Origin: Roseiarcus sp963835215
GTDB lineage: Bacteria > Pseudomonadota > Alphaproteobacteria > Rhizobiales > Beijerinckiaceae
Length of the DNA: 64,000 bases
Assembly (NCBI GenBank): GCA_963835215.1
Contig: CAWIES010000002.1
Span: 496,001 to 560,000 of the forward strand
Reading direction: 5' to 3'
Of the stretch, positions 38,250 through 47,456 are shown one piece after another; position 1 is the first letter of the stretch, and every line of letters begins with the position of its first letter. The position numbers and the translations under genes were made by a program. The notes under the pieces are model-generated. The model was not told the DNA's origin. It did no database searches and worked only from the letters and a program-made list of their open reading frames with translations.

Positions 38250-41172
38250 CTATTCCGCGGCTACGCTGCCGCCTGCGCGGCGCGAATCTTCGACATTCGT
38301 TAGCTCCGAAGGCAGCCGAAACTCGACAGTCTCAAAGCGGTCGCCCAAAGTCGACACCTCGACAGGACCAAGCGCGCCCAGCCAATCGACGACGCCCTGC
38401 ACCAAGATTTCCGGCGCCGAGGCTCCCGCGGTTACACCGATGACCTTGGCGTTTTCGACCCATTCGCGGCGGAGTTCGCCACTATGAGCGATGAGATGCG
38501 CGGGGACGCCCATCTCTTGCGCGATTTCTCTTAGACGATTGGAATTCGAGCTATTTATGGCGCCGACCACAAGCATGACGTCGGCCTTGCGACAAAGTTC
38601 ACGAACCGCAGTTTGACGGTTCTGGGTCGCGTAGCAAATGTCTCGGGTGTCGGGTCCTATGAGATCGTGAAATCGACGCTTCAGCGCGGCGATGATCCCT
38701 TTGGTGTCGTCCACGCTCAGCGTTGTTTGAGTCACATAAGCGACCGGCGCATCAACCGGGATGTCGAGCGTGTCGACGTCCTGTTCGGTCTGGACGATAA
38801 AGACCGGTCCGGAGACTTGGCCCATCGTTCCTTCGACCTCCGGGTGTCCGGCGTGACCGATCAGGACCAGTTTCCGACCTTGCGCGACATAGTTTCTGCC
38901 CTGATTGTGGATCTTGGTGACCAGCGGACAGGTCGCGTTGTGCACGGTCAACTCGCGCGACGCGGCTTCCTGCTCCACCTTCCGAGACACGCCGTGAGCG
39001 CTGAATATAGCGACCGAGTGCTCCGGTATTTCCGACAGTTCGTCGACAAAGCGAGCGCCCTTGGCCTTCAGGCTATCGACGACATGCTTGTTGTGGACGA
39101 TTTCATGCCGCACATAGACGGGAGCGCCGTATTTCTCCAGCGATTGCTCGACGATGTTTATGGCGCGAACCACCCCGGCGCAGAAGCCGCGGGGCTGGGC
39201 GAGGATAACTTGAATCGGCGCGCGGGGACGGGGAACTGGCATTGTCGTTGCGACAGGCATGGGCGTTGCGACCGGCGCGGTTGCGGTGGCCCGGCGGTCG
39301 CGGCGCGACCTGGGCCCCAAAGCCTCGAAGACTTTGGCGACGATTCCCGCCGAGTCGAGCCCGGCCGCCGCATACATGGCCGTTGGGCTGTCCTGGCTCT
39401 GAAAGACGTCCGGCAGGACCATGGAGCGGATCTTTAGGCGGCTGCTCAGGAGCCCTTGCTCGGCGAGAGCGTGCAGGACGTGCGAACCGAAGCCGCCGAT
39501 CGAGCCTTCCTCGATCGTGATCAGCGCCTCATGCTCGCGAGCCAATTTTCGCAGCAGGGCGAGGTCCAACGGTTTGGCGAAGCGGGCGTCCGCCACCGTG
39601 GTCGAAATCCCGAAGCGGGCGAGTTCGATCGCAGCCTTGGAGCATTCGCCGAGACGCGCCCCGAATGACAACAGCGCCACGTCCTTTCCATGCGAAACGA
39701 TACGCCCCTTGCCGATTTCAAGCGGCACGCCTTCCCCGGGCATGGTCACGCCGACGCCGTCCCCCCTGGGATACCGAATCGCCGACGGGCGATCGTCGAT
39801 GGTGACCGCGGTCGCGACCATGTGTGCAAGCTCCGCCTCGTCGGCCGCGGCCATGACGACGAACCCCGGCAGGCAAGTCAGAAACGCGACGTCGAACGAG
39901 CCGGCGTGGGTGGGGCCGTCGGGGCCAACCATCCCTGCGCGGTCGATGGCGAAGCGCACCGGCAGGGATTGAATGGCGACATCATGCACGACCTGATCGT
40001 AGCCGCGTTGAAGAAACGTCGAATAGATCGCGCAAAAGGGCTTGAGCCCCTCGGCCGCCAAACCCGCAGCGAAGGTGACCGCGTGTTGTTCGGCAATTCC
40101 GACGTCGAAAGCGCGCGTCGGGAACGCGTTCGCGAAGAGATCGACGCCCGTGCCCGCCGGCATGGCAGCCGTAACCGCAACGATGCGGTCGTCTTTGGCC
40201 GCCTCCTTGATCAGGCTCTGAGCGAAGACCGTGGTGTAGGATGGCGCGCTCGCCTTGGACTTCGCGAGAGCGCCCGTCGCAACGTCGAACTTTCCGACGC
40301 CGTGATATTTGTCGCTGGAGACTTCGGCCGGGGCGTACCCTTTGCCTTTTTGGGTCGCGACGTGAATTAGAATCGGCCCGCTCTCAGCATCGCGAGCGGC
40401 CTCTAACGTCGTCACCAGAGCCTGCAGGTCGTGGCCATCGATTGGGCCCAGACAATGGAACCCCAACTCCTTGAAGAAGCCGCCGCCGGAATTCGAGCCG
40501 CTCACAGCGACTTGGCCAGGCGGCGATGTCCCCTCGGACACAGACGTCGGCAGGTCCTCAGCGACCGCGTCTCGTGAGCGCCGGAGCGTCGAGTTCGACA
40601 AACTGTCGAGAAAGGTATTTCGACATGGCGCCAACGGGTGGCGCGATGGACATGTCATTGTCGTTGAGAATGACGATAAGCCGAACGTTGCTCGCGCCGG
40701 CGTTGTTCAACGCTTCATACGCCATCCCGGCCGACATTGAGCCATCGCCGATCACCGCGATGACATTGTGTCTCTCGCCCCGTAGGTCGCGTGCGACGGC
40801 CATTCCCAACGCCGCCGAAATCGAGGTCGCTGCGTGCGCCGCGCCGAACGGATCATATTCGCTCTCCGAACGCTTCGTGAAACCCGACAGCCCGCCGCCG
40901 GCCCTCAAGGTGTTAATCCTGTCGCCCCGACCGGTGAGCATCTTGTGCGGATAGGCTTGATGTCCGACGTCCCAAATCAATCGGTCTTTCGGGGTGTCGA
41001 AGACGTAGTGAAGCGCAACCGTGAGTTCGACGACGCCAAGATTCGAACCGAGATGTCCACCTGTCGAGGACACGGCGCCGATAACGTCACTGCGAAGTTG
41101 GTCCGCGACATGGCGAAGGTCGGATGTATCGAGGAGACGCAGGTTTTTCGGATTCTCATAATCGATGAGCAT
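38250..41172 (-). CDS. dxs-ispH: Dxs-IspH fusion: DXP synthase joined to HMBPP reductase (one frameshift in dxs part)
   Basis: About 973 residues once one frameshift is repaired. The N-terminal ~620 residues are 1-deoxyxylulose-5-phosphate synthase: GGHLGSNLGVVELTVALHYV, the thiamine motif GDGSMSAGMAYEALNNAG...NDND, and GIAEQHAVTFAAGLA with the catalytic Glu. After FEALG (near 39315) a linker of about 33 residues rich in Ala, Pro and Arg follows, with the repeat VATPMP-VATTMP. IspH, the last MEP enzyme, then begins at IQVILAQPRGFCAGV (near 39217). It has all three cluster cysteines (GFCAGV, NATCPLV, CYATQN), FSAHGVS and INSSNSNRL. No stop separates the parts, and the two internal ATGs (39260, 39242) lack Shine-Dalgarno sequences. 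The frameshift is near 40600-40620, far from the junction. The fusion could be an artefact only if a separate error removed a stop. Confidence 0.85.
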
Positions 41173-41949
41173 AGTACGTGCTCCACTAACTACGGAACGA
41201 ATAATTACGGAATGAATCGTTCAGCGGCTCAATAAATTTCCCGTGGAGCGGCGTTTGGACTCCGAAAGGTTCTACGGAAAAATATCACTGCACTCGGTCC
41301 GGGGCGAGCAGGTGCTGAAAGGCTCTGAAGCCATGCTTGACGCCGGCAGATGGTGGAAAAGCCTGAGGCCATTTTTGATCCTCTCCTCGCGACGATTTAC
41401 CGAGGTTGTCTCGATTGATCGGGCTGCGCTCGTGCAATCTGGCTTGGACGAATTTCGCGAGATGCTGTTTGAAACGTTCAGGCCGACCAAAATGTTCCGT
41501 CATGGTAGCAAGCGAAAAGCAATTCTCCGTGACGTCGATAGCAGTGCTCCCGCGCGGCAGGGCGCGGCTCAAAAGTCCGAACGCCGTATCATTCGGCTCC
41601 GCCCAAACCCGCTCCGCACGCAGCAATTGTGACTCGGCGCTCTTCGAAGGGAGAGGCTCGGAAATTACCTATCCTGAGTCAATACACAATAAGATCGTGC
41701 AATCTGCGGCGCAGTTCCACAAAAGCGCATCTGTGGGGGCAGACGCCGGGCGGCGCCGACGCGGTTCACCCCGAGCGACCTAGCCCATTCCGAGTCGATC
41801 AGGGCCAACCGCGAGACATGCCTGGGTCCGCAGCGACGCCGAATGGACAAAGCGATTCTACGTCGGAATGCGGCGCCAATATGAATAGGCCGGATTGCCT
41901 GACGGCATCGGAATAGGCCGCTCGGTTTCGGCGCATGGCCACGAAGGCG
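41173..41949. other. Unassigned stretch between dxs-ispH and mlaD
   Basis: About 780 bases without a gene I can support. Short frames are open on both strands (for example minus 41626-41285 and plus 41243-41632), but none has a recognisable motif, good ribosome-binding site or family look. It must contain the dxs-ispH promoter near 41173-41230, where AT-rich runs occur (CTACGGAACGAATAATTACG). A decayed gene or mobile-element remnant is possible but not demonstrable. Confidence 0.4.
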
Positions 41950-43080
41950 TCAGATCGACTCTTTCGCCCAAGCAACGAGGTCGCGGGCGAGGCTGCCGAA
42001 TGCTGCGTTTAACGCTGCGGTTGCCGCAGGCGTATCAGTCCCCGCGGCGGGAGCCGTAGCGCGGAAGCTTCGCGCCGCCGCGATCTTGCCATCGGCGCCG
42101 AGGAGCTTTGCAAAAAGCTCGACCTGCGCCTCGGGTTGGGGCGTAAGCGACACCTCGAAAGAGCGAATCTCGAGCAGAAGCTGAGCGTCGGGCGTGAATC
42201 CATCCGTCGACTTCGCGATATGCGCAAAGCCCGCGTTTTCGAAACTCTGCACGATCTTGGCTTGAATGAGTTTGGGAATGCTATCGGCCCATTGGCCCGC
42301 CTCCAGGGGTTGGAGCGCATCAGAGCTCGGCGCGACCAACACCTTCTGCGTGTCAAAAGCGACGAGCGCCGTCGGATCCGGCACGGCGATTTGCATTGTG
42401 AGGGACTTGGCGGCGGGATCGTCGGGGGCAGGAAACTCGGGAGCCGTGAGGTCGTAGGACAGCGGCGGCGCTTTGGGGGTCGCATTGCCTGTCATCTTCT
42501 CCAGCCCCTGGAGAATGGGATCGACCCGATCGGAATTGCGCGCCAGCGCGGCGGCAAAAGCGTCGATGTTGGCGATCGCTTCGTGCAGTGGCTTCGCGTT
42601 GTCCGCAAGAATCCCGTCGACTCGTCCCAAGACGACCTTTGCAGCTTGGGTCAGACTTTGGCTCTCGTCGGGGTTAGCGACGAGAAGCGGCGGTTCCCCA
42701 TTGGGGCCGGGCTGCAATGCCGCGGTCGAGACGCCGCCCATCAGGGAGATGGTGGAGCCGCCCATGAGCCCCTGCGCGTCGATGCCGACCCGCGTGTCCT
42801 GCCGCACCGGCGTCGACGGTTCAACCGCGATTTGCGCCATCAAGACTTTGGGGTCCGCCGGGTCGAACCGCACCAGCGTAACCTCGCCTACGCGCAGTCC
42901 GTTGAAGAGAACGGCGACGCCTGGCCTCAGTCCGATCACGGGCGCATCGAAGCGGACGCGATAGAGCGCCAGCCCTTCAGGGCCCGCGACGCCGTGTAGC
43001 CAGTACACAAAAATGAAGCCGGCTACAGCGACGACGACGGTGAAAAGCCCTACGATGACGGAACGCGCTTGAGTTTCCAT
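41950..43080 (-). CDS. mlaD: MlaD/MCE-domain lipid-transport protein fused to ABC-auxiliary domain
   Basis: This 376-residue protein has one N-terminal membrane anchor (VIVGLFTVVVAVAGFIFVYWL). An MCE domain follows (about residues 40-120: YRVRFDAPVIGLRPGVAVLFNGLRVGEV, one signature of the family), then a helical segment. The C-terminal ~160 residues resemble the ABC-type auxiliary lipoprotein (PqiC/LptE-like) domain: KVLVAPSSDALQPLEAGQWAD, ADSIPKLIQAKIVQSFENAG and RSFEVSLTPQPEAQVEL. It is the periplasmic lipid-binding part of the Mla ABC system with the ATPase and permease encoded just upstream. Phospholipid trafficking is the expected role. The auxiliary domain is usually a separate lipoprotein, so this is a natural fusion. 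Confidence 0.85.
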   Translation of the reverse strand: METQARSVIVGLFTVVVAVAGFIFVYWLHGVAGPEGLALYRVRFDAPVIGLRPGVAVLFNGLRVGEVTLVRFDPADPKVLMAQIAVEPSTPVRQDTRVGIDAQGLMGGSTISLMGGVSTAALQPGPNGEPPLLVANPDESQSLTQAAKVVLGRVDGILADNAKPLHEAIANIDAFAAALARNSDRVDPILQGLEKMTGNATPKAPPLSYDLTAPEFPAPDDPAAKSLTMQIAVPDPTALVAFDTQKVLVAPSSDALQPLEAGQWADSIPKLIQAKIVQSFENAGFAHIAKSTDGFTPDAQLLLEIRSFEVSLTPQPEAQVELFAKLLGADGKIAAARSFRATAPAAGTDTPAATAALNAAFGSLARDLVAWAKESI

Positions 43081-43096
43081 TTCCTCAGCCTCAATT

Positions 43097-43879
43097 TCAA
43101 GGCGTCGATGGCGCTCCCAACGGAGAGCCGCGAACGCCGCGAAAATATGCTTTCACCCAGGGATGCTCGGCCTCGAGCACCTCCGATAACGGACCGATCG
43201 CCACGATCTTGCCGTCGGCAAGAGCTGCGATGCGATCGCAAGCTGTTTGCAGAGTTTCGAGATCGTGGGTGGCCATGAATACGGTGACGCCCAGCGTCCG
43301 TTGCAGGGTGCGGATCAGGACGCCGAATTCACCCGCCGCAATCGGGTCGAGGCCGGATGTCGGCTCGTCGAGAAAGACGATTTTCGGATCAAGAGCCAGA
43401 GCGCGGGCGAGAGCGACGCGTTTGGTCATTCCGCCGGACAATTCCGCCGGATATTTGTCGCCGTCCTCCGGGTTCAAGCCGACCATTTCAAGCTTTGCGG
43501 TCGCGATCTCTCGCATCAGGCGTGGCGGCGTCTCGAGGAACTCCCGGATGGGGAATTCGATGTTTTGAAATACCGTCAGCGAAGAGAAAAGCGCTCCTTG
43601 CTGGTAGAGAACGCCCCACCGCCGCTCCAGCGACTGCATCTCCTGTCGGCTCGCTCGATCCTGATCCACGCCGAAGATTTCAATGCGCCCCGACCGTTTG
43701 GGCGTCAGACCCAACATGGTGCGCAGAAGAACCGATTTTCCGCCGCCGGAAGCGCCGACAAGGCCGAGGATTTCGCCGCTATCGACGTCCAGAGAGAGAT
43801 GGTCGAGTACGATCTGGTCGCCAAAACCGACCACGAGATCTCTCACCCGAATTGCGACAGGCGCCGCGAATTCCGCCAT
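43097..43879 (-). CDS. mlaF: MlaF-type ABC transporter ATPase
   Basis: This 260-residue ABC ATPase has Walker A VGASGGGKSVLLRT, Q-loop GVLYQQGALFSSLTVFQN, signature ELSGGMTKRVALARA (LSGGM is typical of the MlaF/Ttg2A branch), Walker B PKIVFLDEPTSGLDP and the switch histidine in MATHDLETL. It drives phospholipid transport through the MlaE permease. It begins three bases after mlaE ends and ends 16 bases before mlaD, forming the mlaE-F-D operon. Confidence 0.93.
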   Translation of the reverse strand: MAEFAAPVAIRVRDLVVGFGDQIVLDHLSLDVDSGEILGLVGASGGGKSVLLRTMLGLTPKRSGRIEIFGVDQDRASRQEMQSLERRWGVLYQQGALFSSLTVFQNIEFPIREFLETPPRLMREIATAKLEMVGLNPEDGDKYPAELSGGMTKRVALARALALDPKIVFLDEPTSGLDPIAAGEFGVLIRTLQRTLGVTVFMATHDLETLQTACDRIAALADGKIVAIGPLSEVLEAEHPWVKAYFRGVRGSPLGAPSTP

Positions 43880-43882
43880 CGC

Positions 43883-45007
43883 TCACATGCCGATCGAGGA
43901 AAAGAACATGGCGAAAAGCCCGTCGAGGACGATGACCAGAAAGATCGACTTCACCACCGAGGACGTCGTCCGCAAGCCCAGGGATTCCGCACTGCCCTTC
44001 ACCTGCAAGCCCTCAGTGCAAGCCACCCAGCCTATCACTAGGGCCATGAACGGCGCTTTGATCATGCCGACCTCGAAATCGGCGATCGACACCGATTCCT
44101 GGAGCCGGGCGACGAAGAGACTCGGCTCCATGCCGTAAATGAACGCGACGACCCCACCGCCGAAAAGCGCGGCCATCGAGCCGATGAATGTCAACAGGGG
44201 AAGCGCAACCATCAATGCTATGATCCTGGGCAGAACCAGGACTTCGAGAGGATTCCGGCCCATCGTTCGCAGGGCGTCGATCTCCTCGCGCATCTTCATC
44301 GACCCGAGCTCGGCGGTGTAGGAGCTGCCGGATCGACCCGCGACCATGATGCAGACGATCAGCACGCCAATCTCGCGAAGCGTCAGAATGCCAACGAGAT
44401 CGACGACATAGTCGTCGGCGCCGAACTGCCGGAAATGGAAAAATCCCTGCTGAGCGATGATCGCGCCGATAAGCAACGTGATCAGGACAATGATTGGCAC
44501 GGAGCGTAGACCGACCCGATCGAGCTGATTGGCGATAGACGTGAAGCGAAAGCGCCGCGGCGCCAATATGGCGCCGCCGAACAATGTCACGAGGGCGCCG
44601 ATCGTGGCTGCGTAGCGGAGCGCCTCCGCGCCCGCGTCCTCGACTCCTCGCCCGATATCCGCAAGGCGTGCGAGCGGCCAAGTCACCCGATTGGGAGCGG
44701 GTATGACGCGTCGGTTGCTTTGGCGCACCGCGTCGAAAAGGCCGCGGAAGCGTTCGGGAAAACGCGTCAGAGACACGGCGCGCGGGCGTCCGTCGCCGCG
44801 CATGAGGCGCTCCAAGATCCAGGCGCCGAATGTGTCGAATTCTCCAACGCCGCCCATATCGATACCCAGGCGCAGGGCTTCATTGGGATGCGCGCCCTCG
44901 AGCATGGCCTCGATTTGCGCGGCATTGTCGGCGTTCCAGGATCCCAGCCCCATGACCTCGAGTTGGTCCGGGTCAGCCTTCCAAATGACAAGGGGTTCCG
45001 AATTCAT
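43883..45007 (-). CDS. mlaE: MlaE-type ABC permease with N-terminal STAS domain
   Basis: This 374-residue protein has an N-terminal STAS-like domain (about residues 1-110, LRLGIDMGGVGEFDTFGAWIL). A C-terminal MlaE permease domain with five or six helices follows, showing VGLRSVPIIVLITLLIGAII, GRSGSSYTAELGSMKMREEI (coupling-helix segment) and LRTMGRNPLEVLVLPRIIA. The STAS fusion replaces the separate MlaB of E. coli. Together with MlaF and MlaD it forms an inner-membrane lipid transporter. No mlaA or mlaC is seen nearby. Confidence 0.92.
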   Translation of the reverse strand: MNSEPLVIWKADPDQLEVMGLGSWNADNAAQIEAMLEGAHPNEALRLGIDMGGVGEFDTFGAWILERLMRGDGRPRAVSLTRFPERFRGLFDAVRQSNRRVIPAPNRVTWPLARLADIGRGVEDAGAEALRYAATIGALVTLFGGAILAPRRFRFTSIANQLDRVGLRSVPIIVLITLLIGAIIAQQGFFHFRQFGADDYVVDLVGILTLREIGVLIVCIMVAGRSGSSYTAELGSMKMREEIDALRTMGRNPLEVLVLPRIIALMVALPLLTFIGSMAALFGGGVVAFIYGMEPSLFVARLQESVSIADFEVGMIKAPFMALVIGWVACTEGLQVKGSAESLGLRTTSSVVKSIFLVIVLDGLFAMFFSSIGM

Positions 45008-45079
45008 GTCTCGGGTCCGTGGTGGGGCCGCACTGAAGGGGAAGCATCGACGCTCGGTCTGAGGACCGCCTCCGCGGCC

Positions 45080-45595
45080 TCAGGGCTGGTGGCGAAGCGT
45101 GATCGTGACCTGCGAGAGGTCGCCGCTTTGCGCGCGGATTTTGACGGATTGTTCGGACCCATGGGTCGTCACGGTTACGGCTGCGGTAAATGTCTGTCCT
45201 CTCGCCGTCACCTGGATAAGTCCTTTCGAATCCCTCCCGGAGATTCCGCCCGAAACATTCTTGCTGACTTCATTCCAGTTTCCAAGGATGGCGCCGTCCT
45301 TATCGCTAAGCGCGATGCGCAAGTCGAAATTGTAGCTGTCGCTGGCGCAGCGAAGAGTTTGATCCAAATTCTCGCCGCCTCCGCTCACCGCATAGGTCGC
45401 GTCGCATCGCAGACGCTCGGTCGTCCCGTTCGTCAGGGCAATCGACCCGTCGCCGGCCCACTTGCCCGAGAGGCCGTCGAAGGGCTGCGCCGATTGAGCG
45501 CGCGCGCATTCGAGAGGAGGCAGAAGCACGACTGCTGCCGACAGAACGACCAGTATCGGAATTGAACGCGATAGCGTCGACATTAAAGAGGCCAT
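45080..45595 (-). CDS. Secreted protein of unknown function
   Basis: A 171-residue product. Start ATG 45595 (MASLMSTLSRSIPILVV) gives a signal peptide ending near CARAQSAQ. The mature part, beginning LSGKWAGDGSIALTNGTTE, has alternating hydrophobic strands suggesting a small beta-barrel or lipocalin-like fold. It has two cysteines (RLRCDATY, TLRCASDS) that could pair. I cannot name the family; similar secreted proteins occur in Hyphomicrobiales. It lies 72 bases upstream of mlaE on the same strand and may be in that operon. Confidence 0.65.
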   Translation of the reverse strand: MASLMSTLSRSIPILVVLSAAVVLLPPLECARAQSAQPFDGLSGKWAGDGSIALTNGTTERLRCDATYAVSGGGENLDQTLRCASDSYNFDLRIALSDKDGAILGNWNEVSKNVSGGISGRDSKGLIQVTARGQTFTAAVTVTTHGSEQSVKIRAQSGDLSQVTITLRHQP

Positions 45596-45800
45596 TGGGC
45601 GAGTTCCATTTTGGTTTCCGCAAACTTCCGAAGCGAGAACCGCCAGATCTAATTGACTGTTTGAGCGCCGAGCCGCCGAAAGTCGTGACTTTCCAAACCA
45701 ATACATACACTAGCGCGCACAATTGCGACGACGTAAGCCCCACCTCAACCCTCTAAAACGCGCAACATAGGTCGCGGTTCCGAACCGTCACTTGACCCGT

Positions 45801-47177
45801 TCAAACTTGGCCGATCAACCGCGGGCCGAACGGAATGGAGCGCAAACCCTTGACCGCGGCCACGGAGAACAGCAGCGCGCCGGCGAATACGATTCCAGCC
45901 TTTACCACCGCCGGAATCTGAAGGTCCATCAAAGCGAACTGCAACCAAACGAGCGGCGCATAATGTATAACGTAAATGCCCATGGCGTTGTTCGACAGAA
46001 CGTCCAGCCATCGCGCGCGCGCAGCGCCAAAGCGCATGCACAAGGCCATCACGAAATAGAAGCTGCTCGTTCCGGCCAGGACGTAGCTGAGGTCGGCCGC
46101 GATCTGCAGCGGCAAAGAGACCGGCGACGACAGGCTCAAACTCCATCCGGTGAGCGCCATCCAGAGCAACAGCGAAACGAACGCTCGCAGACCCCAAACC
46201 TTCCAACGCGGTCCCCAGGCGCCGTCGAGGTCGAGCAGGCCACGCTCGCGGCCATGAACGCCGACGCCAAATCCCGCAAGATAATATACGGCATAGAGTA
46301 GCGGTCGGCTGAATTGAAAAGAAAACGGCCCGTGATCTGACCAATTCCACGGCGTGAAGGCGAGAGCGAGCGGAACGTAGGCGAGAGCCGCCGCGATCGT
46401 CAGTCCGATGAAATAACGGCCCGGTCGTGTAGCGCCGTCAGCCGACAAACGACCGAGGAACACGATCGCTCGGGGCGCGAAACGCTGCAGCGCGGGCGGC
46501 GCCAAGGTTACGACGAACAACAGCCAAAGGAACCACATCGGGCCATTGGGCAGAAATGGCAACGCCAGATAGCTATACAAATATTCGACGACGCTAGGAT
46601 CGATCGCAGTCACCCGGTATGCGGGATAAAGCGCGATCGGGGCAACCACGACGACGCCGAAAACAAATGGGCCGCCGAGCCGCAGCAGTCGATCGGCCAA
46701 GAACCTTCCGCTTCCCTTGCGCGACAGGCTCGGCCACGCGAATAGGCCAGAAAGGAAGAACATCCCCGCCATCAAGTAAACATCCTGCCAGGCGCATAGA
46801 ATGTCGAAGCCGAAAAAACGATGAGAATCGACGATCGGAAACGCGCGCCACTCAAAGGGCGGCTGATCGAATCCGACTGACGGCGCTTTGACAAATCCGA
46901 GATAGGCCAATGCTGAATGGAAGCCCAATAGGACAAGAATGAATGCCCCCCGGAGATTTCCAAGCGCGAGACTCAAACGGTCGGCGCAAATGGCGTCGGG
47001 CTCGTGCCGCAGAGCTTGGGCGAGTGTGCTTGCGACGTTGATCGGTTGATCCGGCAGCAGTTGCGCGCCGCGAGCGAGCGGGATGAATTCGCCCTCCGGC
47101 GCATGCCTGAAGGCAAGCGCGATCGCCTCTTGGCGTTCAGAGTCTTCGCCCGTGACTTTGTCAGCATAGTTCGACAA
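45801..47177 (-). CDS. Acyltransferase 3 family membrane protein
   Basis: This 458-residue polytopic protein has about ten predicted membrane helices and matches acyltransferase family 3 (OPG/NodX/OafB-type). RGAFILVLLGFHSALAYL holds the arginine-x10-histidine pattern of the family in the first helix. Later segments are YLMAGMFFLSGLFAWPSL, FLPNGPMWFLWLLFVVTL and NAMGIYVIHYAPLVWLQFAL. Such proteins transfer acyl groups to extracytoplasmic sugars or lipids. The N-terminus has an unusually long hydrophilic stretch (about 70 residues) before the first helix. The substrate is unknown. Confidence 0.85.
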   Translation of the reverse strand: MSNYADKVTGEDSERQEAIALAFRHAPEGEFIPLARGAQLLPDQPINVASTLAQALRHEPDAICADRLSLALGNLRGAFILVLLGFHSALAYLGFVKAPSVGFDQPPFEWRAFPIVDSHRFFGFDILCAWQDVYLMAGMFFLSGLFAWPSLSRKGSGRFLADRLLRLGGPFVFGVVVVAPIALYPAYRVTAIDPSVVEYLYSYLALPFLPNGPMWFLWLLFVVTLAPPALQRFAPRAIVFLGRLSADGATRPGRYFIGLTIAAALAYVPLALAFTPWNWSDHGPFSFQFSRPLLYAVYYLAGFGVGVHGRERGLLDLDGAWGPRWKVWGLRAFVSLLLWMALTGWSLSLSSPVSLPLQIAADLSYVLAGTSSFYFVMALCMRFGAARARWLDVLSNNAMGIYVIHYAPLVWLQFALMDLQIPAVVKAGIVFAGALLFSVAAVKGLRSIPFGPRLIGQV

Positions 47178-47306
47178 GAGAGGCGATCCCCCGTTGCCTA
47201 GTCCGTTAGTCCCCGCTCAATCTCGCATTCCGGGTCGCTGGGTCACGCGGATGCTTGGACGCGAGATTGGTGATCGGCGACTCGATCTGCGAGAACCTTG
47301 ATCAGA

Positions 47307-47342
47307 ATTAGAACGACGCCTGACATTAGAACGACGCCTGAC
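47307..47342. repeat. Two tandem copies of an 18-base unit
   Basis: ATTAGAACGACGCCTGAC occurs twice without a gap (47307-47324, 47325-47342). It lies in a 279-base gap between the acyltransferase and the PRC-barrel gene. The unit is a multiple of three and would add six residues to a weak minus-strand frame, but I do not support that frame as a gene. Confidence 0.8.
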
Positions 47343-47456
47343 GCCGCTCGCAATGCGAGCGACGCCATTTGAGCCCGCGAGAAGCAACTGCCCGCAGCAG
47401 CGAATGCGGCTGGCCTTCGGATGCCGGCGGCAGATGATTCTCGATCTCTATTCGTG

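Noticed and set aside
41285..41626. Minus-strand frame as a transposase remnant
   Set aside because: No catalytic motif, terminal repeats or target duplications are visible.
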